Below, piece after piece: positions 1 through 7,814 of a DNA stretch of 64,000 nucleotides (within the stretch, counting starts at the first letter, position 1; each line of letters begins with the position of its first letter). The stretch is from Oscillatoriophycideae cyanobacterium NC_groundwater_1537_Pr4_S-0.65um_50_18 (lineage in GTDB: Bacteria > Cyanobacteriota > Cyanobacteriia > Elainellales > Elainellaceae). The translations under genes were made by a program, and so were the position numbers. A model generated the notes under the pieces. That model was not told the origin of the DNA. It did no database searches and saw only the letters and a list, made by a program, of their open reading frames with translations. The stretch covers positions 186,001 through 250,000 of the forward strand of contig JACQYI010000009.1 of NCBI GenBank assembly GCA_016208305.1. Direction: 5' to 3'.

Positions 1-319
1 GCTCTGGTTCTTCTGCCAATTTTTGCAGAGAAGCCTGCAAGACCTCGTTGGCTTTACTGAGTTCTGCAACTCGCCTTTGCGCGGATTGCTCCTGGTCACG
101 GATAAAGCCTTCCCGCCGCCTAAATTCTGAAACCTCTAGCTGTAAGGCAGCATGAGCCGCTTCTAAACTGGCACCCTGAACGGGAACGGGCGATCGCGAA
201 TCATGGAGTTGCGATCGCAGCTTAGCGTTCTCTAGTTCCAGAGCCGCAATGTGTGCCTGAAGTTGAGCGATGGATTCATCAGGTTGCAGCGGAAAGTTTG
301 ACACAGCGATCTTGATCAT
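1..319 (-). CDS. N-terminal part of a coiled-coil protein (runs off the window edge)
   Basis: Reading the minus strand from the ATG at 319-317 gives an open frame to base 1. It begins MIKIAVSNFPLQPDESIAQL and continues into a heptad-like, Glu/Gln/Leu-rich stretch of about 100 residues that should form a coiled coil. An in-frame TGA lies just upstream and no other start codon lies between, so this ATG is the likely start. Coiled-coil leaders like this are common before GAF/PAS sensor domains of cyanobacterial signalling proteins, but the diagnostic part lies outside the window and I do not assign a function. Confidence 0.6.
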   Translation of the reverse strand, partial: MIKIAVSNFPLQPDESIAQLQAHIAALELENAKLRSQLHDSRSPVPVQGASLEAAHAALQLEVSEFRRREGFIRDQEQSAQRRVAELSKANEVLQASLQKLAEEPE

Positions 320-598
320 CCATGAAAGCCTACAAAACGGAAATCAGACTACAGATGCATCCGCCTTTACTTTGCCGCAGTTGCCAGCTGGATTACAACC
401 CCTGAGCATATCAATTACCCCACAGCAGGTTCAGACTGATCGAAAGTTGGGGTTTTTGCCCCTCCTTAAGGCTAGATTTGACCTAACGATTTAAGGGGGC
501 AAAGACAATTCCTTCAGGGGGGGACATTTTGCCGTTAGCTTTGTAAGCTTTCCTATAACGAGCTGCGTCACCGAAATTTTTCAGATTGAACAAAACAC

Positions 599-1354
599 AT
601 GCCAGCCCCTCTCCCCGAAGATTTGCCCAACCGCTCAGGCTTGACTCGTATTTTAATCATCAGACAAGAGGCGAGGCAAAGTGCGGCAGAGTTGCAGGCG
701 ATCGAAACGGGGCTGCGTCGGCAAGGTTATCACGTTGACAAGGTCAATTCCGACAAGCTAGGGCTTTTGGCTGCGCATAAAGCTTTCTCAGATCTAAGGG
801 TTACAGATTTAAGGGTTCCAGATTTGATTGTTTTAGATGGTCTGTATCCCCAATTATCGAGCCTGGAGGTTTGCCGTCGCCTACGGGCAATCATGCGTCA
901 AGTACCCATTATTTTATTGACGCCAACCTATGAGCTAAGCGATTCCATCACAGAGTATGAGGCGGGTGCCGATGATTGCATTGTTCGACCGTTCAAGATC
1001 GAAGATCTGTTGGTGAGAATTCGAGTTCGTCTGCGCCATACCCGGACTGAAAAGCCTCCTATTCTGCGGTTGGGTGGCTTAACGTTAGATTGTCAAAAAC
1101 GCGAAGCCTACTGGCAGGTTCAAGCCATCCAATTAACTTCTAAAGAGTTTGATTTACTCAAATATTTGATCCTTCACTATCAGCAGGTTGTGCCTCGTCA
1201 TGAGTTAATTGATCATCTTTGGGGCGCTGAATATGACGTGGGGTTTAGCACGATCGATACCTATGTCTGTCGATTGCGCTCTAAGCTAGAACAGTTTAGC
1301 CAGAAACGTCTGATTCAAACGGTGTATGGTGTGGGGTATAGATTGTGCTGCTAA
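599..1354 (+). CDS. Atypical OmpR/PhoB-family response regulator
   Basis: This is a two-domain regulator of 251 residues. The N-terminal receiver covers roughly residues 15-135 and the C-terminal winged-helix DNA-binding domain residues 150-250, ending in the usual VYGVGYRL hairpin. The putative phosphoacceptor Asp80 (VLDG) and the switch Thr (LLTPT) are present. The metal-binding acidic pair expected after beta-1 is replaced by Arg22-Gln23 (ILIIRQEA), and the invariant Lys is Arg130 (CIVRPF). Such receivers in the OmpR family often work without phosphorylation; cyanobacterial NblR is a known phosphorylation-independent example, though I do not claim this is NblR. A 15-bp direct repeat encodes DLRVTDLRVPDL in the receiver. 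The gene is flanked downstream by a short inverted-repeat element and is convergent with a sensor kinase. Confidence 0.85.
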   Translation: MPAPLPEDLPNRSGLTRILIIRQEARQSAAELQAIETGLRRQGYHVDKVNSDKLGLLAAHKAFSDLRVTDLRVPDLIVLDGLYPQLSSLEVCRRLRAIMRQVPIILLTPTYELSDSITEYEAGADDCIVRPFKIEDLLVRIRVRLRHTRTEKPPILRLGGLTLDCQKREAYWQVQAIQLTSKEFDLLKYLILHYQQVVPRHELIDHLWGAEYDVGFSTIDTYVCRLRSKLEQFSQKRLIQTVYGVGYRLCC

Positions 1355-1355
1355 A

Positions 1356-1466
1356 TAGACCTGTTGCGGAATAAGAGATCCACGCTATCGATAGCGCCTG
1401 AAAAGTCAGAAAATTGGATTTTTGGGTCTACATAAAGCGTAGCTTTGCTATTCCGCAACACGTCTA
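1356..1466. repeat. 111-bp inverted-repeat (MITE-like) element
   Basis: The 18-bp ends at 1356-1373 and 1449-1466 (TAGACCTGTTGCGGAATA and the complement of TAGACGTGTTGCGGAATA) differ at one position. If the outer TA on each side is read as a target duplication, the element is GAC...GTC inserted at TA, the usual target of IS630/Tc1-type elements. The inside contains the perfect palindrome CGCTATCGATAGCG (1383-1396). It begins 2 bp after the response-regulator stop codon and could double as a bidirectional terminator. No transposase is encoded. Confidence 0.6.
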
Positions 1467-1537
1467 ATATTTTGGCGCTGCGGAATTGAAAGGACGGGCT
1501 TTGCAAATAGCTTTGTGCTGCTCTACCCGATAATTTG

Positions 1538-4345
1538 CTAAACCCGCCCCTGCTGCTGACTCATTGCCTGCGCTCTCATGACCGGAATTTCTATAATAAA
1601 CTCCGTTCCTTGTCCGGGCGTCGAGACACAGTGCATCGTACCCTGATGTCTCTCCACCACAATTTGATGGCTAATAGACAGTCCTAATCCGGTACCCGAT
1701 CCTACAGGCTTCGTTGTAAAAAATGGATCAAACAGATGCTTGAGCACTTCTTCATTCATGCCAGCCCCATTGTCTGAAATGTGAATAGCAATCCGATCGC
1801 CCAGAGACACAGTTTTGATCTGAATGCGAGCAGTTGGCATATTCGGATCGTTCAGTGCCCAATCTCCTCTGCTCTCTTCTAAAGCATCGATCGCATTACT
1901 CAACACATTCATAAATACTTGATTTAGCTGTCCGGCGTAGCACTCTACCAGCGGTAAATTACCGTACTCTTTAATGATTTCGATACCTTGACTGCTGCGG
2001 CTCAGGCGATGCTGCAAAATCAGCAGCGTGCTATCAATGCCTTCATGGATATCGACAGGTTTGACGCTGGCCTGATCATGCCGTGAGAAAGTCTTGAGAG
2101 AAGACACAATCTGTAAAATGCGATCGGTGCCTAGCTCCATTGAAGCCAAAATATGCGGCAGATCGGTCTCCAAAAACTTTAAATCAATTGACTCTGTGCG
2201 ATCGCTGATGTCACTTCCGGCATTGGGAAACTTCTCTTGATACAGACTCAACAATCCCAGCAAATCTTCGACATATTGTCTGACATAGGTCAGATTGCCA
2301 TAGATAAAGTTAATTGGGTTATTGATCTCATGGGCAACCCCCGCCACAAGCTGCCCCAGACTCGACATCTTCTCATTGTGAATCAGCTGAGACTGCATCT
2401 CCTGAAGATTTTGTAAGGCTTGAGAGAGTTGCTCTGTTTGCTGGCGCGTTTGCAACAGCAGCTCTGCCTGAGCCATAGCGACTCCTAGCTGAGCCGCCAC
2501 CTGTGCCGTAAACTGGATTTCGGAAGCTTCCCAATGGCGCGCCTTAGCGTGCTGATAGGTCGCAAGCAAACCGCTAAGAGTCTCACCGACGAAAATCGGG
2601 GCAACGAGGAGCGATCGAATTTGGTAGCGCTCAAGTGCTTCTAGATAGCAGTCTGTGAGAGAAGCTTGATAGATGTCATCGATGACATAGGTTTCGCCAT
2701 TGCGAAAGAAGCCACCCTGAGTAGATTGCAGCCAGCTATCGTTCCAGACATTGTATTGATCAAATTTCACGACCTCTGCCCAATCGGGATGGGCAAACTC
2801 GCATTGTTCGACAAACTCGCCTCCCCAGTCGGCACTGAATCGATAGACGGTGACGCGATCGGCATTAAGCAATTCACAGGCAGCCTGGGTCGTCGTCCGA
2901 AAGATCTGCTCTAAATCGAGCGACTGCCGCATTTTTGTAACAACTTCAAACAACGTTTGCTGCTGCTCTGCCGCTTGCTTCAGCTCTGCCGTCCGTTCTT
3001 GCACCTGTTCTTCTAGATTGGCATTGAGCATCTGGAGCCGCTGGTGCATTTCATATTGCTGTACCGCAGCGGCAAAATGACTGCCTAGGGTCTGCCCCAG
3101 CTCAAGTTCCTCGGCCTGCCATTGATGAATTTGCCCTGACCGGGTTTCACGCCACAGATCAAACGAGAGTCGGGGCTGGGTTTGGCGCTGGTCAGAGTCG
3201 ATTCGCCCCGCCCAAAGCACTTCTGTATCGATGGCATTGCGGAAAATGCTGAGATAGCCCCAGAACTGCTGCTGATGCCAAAGCGGGATGACCAAAATGC
3301 TGCGAATCTTGCTGGAACGAAAGGCCGGTTGCAGAGCCTGCAACCTTTCTTCTTGGTAGAGATCAGGAATCATCCAAGGGTGCACCTGATCCTTGGGGGG
3401 GAGATCTGCCTGAGCCAGAGCCAAAGACGAGTCGCTATGAAAGTGCTCTTGCCAAGCGCTGTAGTGTTCCATCACCGCATAAGGGGCGGTGGGGGCAGGC
3501 TGTGAGCCGCAGGTGTAAAGCCGGATCGGGCAGCTTGGAACAATAGGGCAAAAGCTACTCTGCCAATAGCTGCTGTGGAAGTCGAGCGCATCACCATTAA
3601 TAAAAAGCCTGCCCCCTGAACCCCCTAAGGCGTTTACCGTTTCCTCTAGGGCTTTTTGTAGCTCAATCGTTTGTTGAGAATGCAGCAGGGTGATGACGCG
3701 GTTAATGGCGACCTCTCGCTGGGCGCGTTCCTGTGCCTGGGTCAGCAGCGTTGATTGAGCGATCGCCACCGAGAGCTGATCCACAACCATCTGCATCACC
3801 CAAAGCTCTTGTGCTGGAATGTCTTGTGGCTCTGAATGGTGGACGACGAGCAGCCCCCAGAGTTCTTCTTGATGAAAGACAGGCAGCACCAACGATGACT
3901 TGATGCCCATTGCCGTTAAGTAGTCAGCATGGCAAGGGTCAAGGGGCACAAACTGAATTTCTGTGAATCCAATCTCTCCAGTTTCTGGGTCGCGTAGCGG
4001 GCTTTGGCCAATTTGACGCTTCTCGACATCAACGATCGATCGGACGCGAGCTTCGACAAACAGCTTGCGCGTTTTTGGAGGAATATCATCTGAGGGAAAA
4101 GACAACCCCAGCAAGGAGGGAACTCGGTTTTTGTAGATCGCCTCTGCCACCACTTCGCCGCTGCCATCGGGGTTGAAGCGGTAAATCTTGACGCGATCGC
4201 TGCCCAAAAATTCGCGCACTTCTGCGGCAGTGACAGAGAGGATGTCTTGTAGATCGAGCGATCGCCTTATACGGTGGGTCATGCGACGCAACAGACTTTC
4301 CTGATCCAGAGTCAGGGCACGATCAGATAGGAGAGGCTGTTGCAT
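1538..4345 (-). CDS. Cyanobacteriochrome-like GAF-domain sensor histidine kinase
   Basis: This 935-residue soluble kinase has three GAF-like regions followed by a HisKA/HATPase_c core. GAF1 (about residues 20-200) has bilin-GAF hallmarks: FPSDDIPP near residue 86, Cys138-His139 in DPCHADYL at the position of the bilin-binding Cys-His of phytochromes and cyanobacteriochromes, and LLVVHHSEP. GAF2 (about 205-435) is divergent and carries an insertion. GAF3 (about 465-630) has Cys but no following His (TDCYLEAL), so it probably does not bind bilin that way. The phosphoacceptor is His672 (AHEINNP), followed by the N box (LSNAIDAL), G1 (DNGAGM) and G2 (GTGLGLSI). No receiver or output domain is attached. 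The atypical regulator at 599-1354 is convergent and could be a partner, but that is only proximity. Spectral type cannot be read from the sequence. Confidence 0.85.
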   Translation of the reverse strand: MQQPLLSDRALTLDQESLLRRMTHRIRRSLDLQDILSVTAAEVREFLGSDRVKIYRFNPDGSGEVVAEAIYKNRVPSLLGLSFPSDDIPPKTRKLFVEARVRSIVDVEKRQIGQSPLRDPETGEIGFTEIQFVPLDPCHADYLTAMGIKSSLVLPVFHQEELWGLLVVHHSEPQDIPAQELWVMQMVVDQLSVAIAQSTLLTQAQERAQREVAINRVITLLHSQQTIELQKALEETVNALGGSGGRLFINGDALDFHSSYWQSSFCPIVPSCPIRLYTCGSQPAPTAPYAVMEHYSAWQEHFHSDSSLALAQADLPPKDQVHPWMIPDLYQEERLQALQPAFRSSKIRSILVIPLWHQQQFWGYLSIFRNAIDTEVLWAGRIDSDQRQTQPRLSFDLWRETRSGQIHQWQAEELELGQTLGSHFAAAVQQYEMHQRLQMLNANLEEQVQERTAELKQAAEQQQTLFEVVTKMRQSLDLEQIFRTTTQAACELLNADRVTVYRFSADWGGEFVEQCEFAHPDWAEVVKFDQYNVWNDSWLQSTQGGFFRNGETYVIDDIYQASLTDCYLEALERYQIRSLLVAPIFVGETLSGLLATYQHAKARHWEASEIQFTAQVAAQLGVAMAQAELLLQTRQQTEQLSQALQNLQEMQSQLIHNEKMSSLGQLVAGVAHEINNPINFIYGNLTYVRQYVEDLLGLLSLYQEKFPNAGSDISDRTESIDLKFLETDLPHILASMELGTDRILQIVSSLKTFSRHDQASVKPVDIHEGIDSTLLILQHRLSRSSQGIEIIKEYGNLPLVECYAGQLNQVFMNVLSNAIDALEESRGDWALNDPNMPTARIQIKTVSLGDRIAIHISDNGAGMNEEVLKHLFDPFFTTKPVGSGTGLGLSISHQIVVERHQGTMHCVSTPGQGTEFIIEIPVMRAQAMSQQQGRV

Positions 4346-4569
4346 TGGCGGTTCTGCTAAGTTCCTAAAGAAAGTCGCTATAAAACTAAGCTTGACTCAT
4401 TTCGCTGTTAATCTTCACCAAAGTAATAGACTTTGAAAAAGAATTTCACAAACATTAATGATTTGATGCGATTGAGTTTGAAAAACAGCCGATATTTCGT
4501 CCGGATATGCATCTTACGTTGAGAAGGGCGCAGCGGAACGCTTCTCAGGTAAAGTTTACGGAGAAAACA

Positions 4570-5175
4570 TCAGGGTAAAATTGCAACATAGTTGGGCTGT
4601 GCCTGGATGCGATCGATCCAGGCGCGGATGCCGGGATAAGCCTCTAGGCTAAAGCCACCTTCATCGGCCACATGGGTGTAGGCATAGAGGGCAATGTCGG
4701 CAATGGTGTAGCGATCGCCCACCAAAAAAGGATGCTCTGCCAGCCGTTTTTCCATGACACCAAGCGCCGCATAGCCCAATTCGCGCTTTTTCTCTAGCAC
4801 GTCTCGATACTCATCTCCCTTTTGCAGATAGGTCAAAATGAAGCGCGGAGTGGCGATATTGGGTTCGTGGCTGTATTGCTCAAAAAATAACCACTGCATG
4901 ACCAAGGCGCGCTCTAGGCGATCGGCGGGCAAAAAGGCAGTGCCTTCGCTGAGGTAGATCAAAATTGCATTGGATTCAGGCAGACAAACCCCTGGCTCTA
5001 GCTCTAGCACCGGAACGCGACCATTGGGATTGATAGCCAAAAATTCTGGCGTGCGTGTTTCTCCCCGAATGATGTTTTTTTCAACATAGTCGTAGGGAAT
5101 GCCCAAGTGAGACATCAACAGCCTCACCTTATAGCCATTGCCTGAGGGACGATAATCGTAGAGTTTGTACATCAT
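4570..5175 (-). CDS. Glutathione S-transferase family protein
   Basis: The protein has 201 residues with a thioredoxin-fold N-terminal domain (residues 1-80; PSGNGYKVRLL near the start, the cis-Pro in GRVPVLEL, and PESNAILIYL, the glutathione gamma-glutamyl contact region). An all-helical C-terminal domain follows (VGDRYTIADIALYAY N-capping box). It would conjugate or reduce substrates with glutathione in the cytoplasm; the substrate cannot be told. It starts 7 nt after the stop codon of the Coq4-like gene, so ureB, the Coq4-like gene and this gene form one transcription unit. Two adjacent ATG codons (5175 and 5172) are possible starts. Confidence 0.9.
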   Translation of the reverse strand: MMYKLYDYRPSGNGYKVRLLMSHLGIPYDYVEKNIIRGETRTPEFLAINPNGRVPVLELEPGVCLPESNAILIYLSEGTAFLPADRLERALVMQWLFFEQYSHEPNIATPRFILTYLQKGDEYRDVLEKKRELGYAALGVMEKRLAEHPFLVGDRYTIADIALYAYTHVADEGGFSLEAYPGIRAWIDRIQAQPNYVAILP

Positions 5176-5182
5176 ATAGAGT

Positions 5183-5854
5183 TTATGGAACGTACTCCTT
5201 CATTGCTTCTACCCCTAGCTCCGATCGCCAGACGGCCAGAGGCTTTTCCCAGCCTTCTTCCCACTTTTGCGCCAAAAAGGGCTTGGCCTGTTTGCCGATT
5301 TTGTAGCCCACAGCAATCCGATCGAGGAGGCGATCGAGTTCGGCTGGGTGTTTCAGGGTCTTGAGCAGGCCGCCTGCAATCAGGACGATCGCCAGCGGCA
5401 TATGGGTTTGTGCCAGACTAAACGCCTGTAGGCCAATCTCGCCTGTCGCGTCAGTGCTCATGCCCGTAACGGTGTGCCAAACATCATGGCTCTGCCGCAG
5501 TCGCAGCAAAATATAGCTGAGATCGTCTTCTACGGCAATCTTGCGATAAAACTCTGGGTCAAAATTTTGGGCTTTCATCGCTGAGGCATAGGCATAGCCT
5601 AAAGATTCTGGGGGGTATTGCAACAGCTTGTCTAAGTCGGGTCGGGGAGCCAGATAGCGCTCTGCGACGACTTGAGCCACCTCAGGCTTAGATTTGATGT
5701 ACTCGACTGCCATTTTACTGGCTTCGGTGTGGCGCATCCCCTCGACAATATCAAACACAGACTCGGTCTGGCTGGGGTCACGAATGATGGACACCATGCC
5801 TTTGACGGCTTTCAGGAACTCCAGGTTGATGGAAGGCAGAGAAACCAGCAGCAT
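5183..5854 (-). CDS. Coq4-like protein
   Basis: The 223-residue protein carries the exact Coq4 signature HDxxH-x11-E: His123-Asp124-x-x-His127 and Glu139 (HDVWHTVTG ... TGE). In eukaryotes Coq4 binds metal and organises or acts in ubiquinone synthesis. Cyanobacteria make plastoquinone, and their Coq4 homologues are known structurally but their physiological reaction is not settled. An AAGGAA ribosome-binding site precedes the ATG at 5854. The gene is sandwiched between ureB (46 bp upstream) and a GST gene (7 bp downstream) in an apparent operon, a combination that says little about urea metabolism and may reflect loose co-transcription. The family assignment is firm; the role is inferred. Confidence 0.85.
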   Translation of the reverse strand: MLLVSLPSINLEFLKAVKGMVSIIRDPSQTESVFDIVEGMRHTEASKMAVEYIKSKPEVAQVVAERYLAPRPDLDKLLQYPPESLGYAYASAMKAQNFDPEFYRKIAVEDDLSYILLRLRQSHDVWHTVTGMSTDATGEIGLQAFSLAQTHMPLAIVLIAGGLLKTLKHPAELDRLLDRIAVGYKIGKQAKPFLAQKWEEGWEKPLAVWRSELGVEAMKEYVP

Positions 5855-5900
5855 AATCAGGTTCCTTAGGTGATGGGTAAAGGCGGCAAGTCAGGAAGCG

Positions 5901-6308
5901 CTATTTCTTTTTCTTCTTGCTGTCGCTTTTCTTTTTGGCGCTTGGCTTTTCGGCAGGGTTTGCAGCGGCAGGATTTTCAGCAGCAGGGTTCTCAGCGGCA
6001 GCATCCAATGCGCCATTGACCAAGCCGTTGAAGCCATATACCTGCCGACTGCCGACAAAGGGCACCAGCGTTACCTGACGCTCATCGCCTGGCTCGAACC
6101 GGACGGCTGTGCCTGCGGGAATGTCGAGCCGCTTGCCTCGCGCCTGTTCGCGATCGAAGGTGAGGGCGGTATTGACTTCAAAGAAGTGAAAGTGGGAGCC
6201 GATTTGGATGGGGCGATCACCTGTGTTGGCTACTGCTAGCTGGGTCGTGGGTCGTCCGGCGTTGAGTTCAATTTCGCCAGGTTCTACAAAAAGCTCTCCA
6301 GGAATCAT
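5901..6308 (-). CDS. ureB: Urease subunit beta with a lysine-rich C-terminal tail
   Basis: Residues 1 to about 100 match urease beta ([59 protein letters not shown]), a structural subunit of the nickel enzyme that hydrolyses urea to ammonia and carbamate. Urease beta is usually about 100-106 residues. Here a low-complexity tail of about 30 residues follows: repeated AENPAA units and a run ending in [12 protein letters not shown] chose the ATG at 6308 (MIPGEL, preceded by GAGAGG) over the GTG six bases upstream. No ureA, ureC or accessory ure gene is in the window, so the locus is split from the rest of the urease genes, as is common in cyanobacteria. Confidence 0.92.
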   Translation of the reverse strand: MIPGELFVEPGEIELNAGRPTTQLAVANTGDRPIQIGSHFHFFEVNTALTFDREQARGKRLDIPAGTAVRFEPGDERQVTLVPFVGSRQVYGFNGLVNGALDAAAENPAAENPAAANPAEKPSAKKKSDSKKKKK

Positions 6309-6468
6309 GGCCACCTCTCACAGCGTTGGATTTAGGGCGTTGCATTATATATAGATTATCTACGCCCTTGCAGGAATATAGTTCATTTTTCTGCATTGCT
6401 TAATGGGGCGATCGGCGCTTGAGGCTTTGTACCCGCTAAGATGAGGCTATTCCTTTGGTGGCGTTGCA

Positions 6469-6693
6469 ATGCACTACACAGACTTGATCACGATCGAGCC
6501 AGGTAAACGCGGCGGTAAGCCTTGCATTCGAGGAATGCGGATTACGGTCTACGATGTTTTGGAATATCTTGCCGCAGGAATGACGCATTCAGAGGTTCTT
6601 GAGGACTTTCCCTATCTCACTGAAGCTGATATTCGTGCCTGCTTGAGCTACGCAGCCGATCGAGAAAAAGCTTTGATGGTTGTAGAAGCGTGA
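6469..6693 (+). CDS. DUF433 antitoxin
   Basis: The 74-residue protein has the DUF433 layout: DLITIEPGKRGGKPCIRGMR followed by a winged-helix segment (TVYDVLEYLAAGMTHSEVLE, FPYLTEADIRACLSYA). DUF433 proteins are VapB-like antitoxins and transcriptional autoregulators that pair with DUF5615 (PIN-like) toxins. Its stop overlaps the GTG start of the next gene by four bases (GTGA), so translation is coupled, as expected for a toxin-antitoxin pair. Confidence 0.88.
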   Translation: MHYTDLITIEPGKRGGKPCIRGMRITVYDVLEYLAAGMTHSEVLEDFPYLTEADIRACLSYAADREKALMVVEA

Positions 6694-6956
6694 AGTTGCT
6701 CTTTGATCACCATTTATCTCCCGCTCTCGTTAATCGCCTGCAAGATCTCTATCCCAACTCCAACCATGTTTATCGTTTGGGACTTGATCAAGTAGCAGAT
6801 ACCGAGATTTGGGCATATGCAAAACGGGAAGATTTTTTGATCGTCACAAAAGATGCAGATTTTAGCGATTTGGGGCTGGTGCGTGGGTTTCCTCCCAAAA
6901 TTATCTGGATTCGGCGGGGCAATTGTAAAACTGCCGATATGGAGGCAATTCTATGA
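6690..6956 (+). CDS. DUF5615 PIN-like toxin
   Basis: The 88-residue protein begins at a GTG overlapping the antitoxin stop. It shows the DUF5615 (Mut7-C/PIN-like) pattern: LLFDHHLSPALVNRL with the first acidic residue, the central NHVYRLGLDQVADTEIWAYA, IVTKDADF with two Asp, and PPKIIWIRRGN. The Asp residues fit a PIN-type metal site, predicting an RNase held inactive by the DUF433 partner. It ends with TGA at 6956. Nuclease activity is inferred from the family. Confidence 0.85.
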   Translation: MKLLFDHHLSPALVNRLQDLYPNSNHVYRLGLDQVADTEIWAYAKREDFLIVTKDADFSDLGLVRGFPPKIIWIRRGNCKTADMEAIL

Positions 6957-7073
6957 AAACACTACAGCGACATTAGGGAACTGAAAGAGAGTGAAAGCGT
7001 AGGTGTGCTGACTTTATTCTAGAGAGCGGTTTTGGAGGATGTTATGTAACATCAGGAGTTCTCCATTTGCTGC

Positions 7074-7271
7074 TCACCCTTTGCCTTCCTCAACAGGAGC
7101 GATCGGCGGATCAAACATAATTTCATAAGTTAGCGCTGGGTTCATCCGCCGCAGTACTTTTACATAGTCTTCGGCATCGTTGCGTTTGCGAAAGCGGGCA
7201 ATGAGGGCGTATTGCAGCTTGGGCAAGTGCTGAATCACGCACCAGGGAGACAGGCTATCCCGATAGATCAT
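7074..7271 (-). CDS. Small conserved cyanobacterial protein of unknown function
   Basis: From the ATG at 7271 this encodes MIYRDSLSPWCVIQHLPKLQ and about 45 more residues (ARFRKRNDAEDYVKVLRRMNP). The frame extends 11 codons further upstream, but the internal Met fits the N-terminus I remember for similar small cyanobacterial proteins. The ARFRKRNDAEDYVKVL part resembles a small alpha/beta fold with a basic surface. No function is known to me. It is divergent from the HTH gene at 7466. Confidence 0.55.
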   Translation of the reverse strand: MIYRDSLSPWCVIQHLPKLQYALIARFRKRNDAEDYVKVLRRMNPALTYEIMFDPPIAPVEEGKG

Positions 7272-7435
7272 CGGCGTGCCTCCGGGGGGATGGGCGCAAG
7301 ACAAAGCTCCGCCCTTGCAGGCGACTGCATTCCTGATATCATAAAGCTACCTCCCGCTATGGGAACGCACGCGATCGCTCTCCAGTTTTCCAGGCTAAGA
7401 GGAGCGATCGCTTTTGATGTTGTTCATTTATTAAA

Positions 7436-7451
7436 CGATGCAATTGCATCG
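7436..7451. promoter_or_regulatory. Perfect 16-bp palindrome, candidate operator
   Basis: The palindrome CGATGCAATTGCATCG lies 14 bp before the ATG of the XRE-family gene. Its place and symmetry suit a dimeric HTH repressor binding site for autoregulation. Binding itself is inferred. Confidence 0.5.
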
Positions 7452-7465
7452 GTGTCAATATTAAA

Positions 7466-7678
7466 ATGGGGCTAGTCAGGTTACGGATCAAAGAACTTGC
7501 TGAGACGAAAGGCTGGACGCTCAAAGAAGTTTCAGATCGCTCTGGAGTTGCCTATAGCACTGTCAGAAGCTATGTTCGACGTGACAAAATGGCGATGATT
7601 GACTACGCCGCAGTACAAAAGATAGCTCGTGCGTTTGAGGTGGCGATCGAGGATTTGGTTGAGGTGTTGGAGGAGTAG
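7466..7678 (+). CDS. Small XRE/Cro-C1-type HTH regulator
   Basis: The 70-residue protein is a single HTH_3 domain: LRIKELAETKGWTLKEVSDR (helices 1-2), SGVAYSTVRSYVRR (recognition helix), YAAVQKIARAFEVAIEDLVE (helices 4-5). Stand-alone domains like this act as repressors, antitoxins or regulators of small operons. A perfect 16-bp palindrome sits just upstream and an 18-bp inverted repeat directly follows the stop codon. It is followed on the other strand by the repeat region and small membrane protein upstream of the NACHT gene; a link to those genes is only positional. Confidence 0.85.
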   Translation: MGLVRLRIKELAETKGWTLKEVSDRSGVAYSTVRSYVRRDKMAMIDYAAVQKIARAFEVAIEDLVEVLEE

Positions 7679-7742
7679 GGGCGAGGCATTCGGCAGTGAG
7701 CGCTTACACAGCACCGAAAGGTATCTGCCGAATGCCTCGCCC
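7679..7742. repeat. 64-bp inverted repeat (18-bp perfect arms), possible terminator
   Basis: The arms GGGCGAGGCATTCGGCAG (7679-7696) and its exact complement (7725-7742) enclose 28 nt and start on the base after the HTH stop codon. Similar GGGGCGAGGCATTCGG-type hairpins are dispersed in cyanobacterial genomes. A transcript would form a very stable stem; no U-run follows. Confidence 0.55.
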
Positions 7743-7814
7743 TTACACTGAGATTGGCCCGTCCCCATGTGTTGGGTAGAGGGGCGATCGCCCCAAAAAA
7801 TTCAGCGGTAGTGC

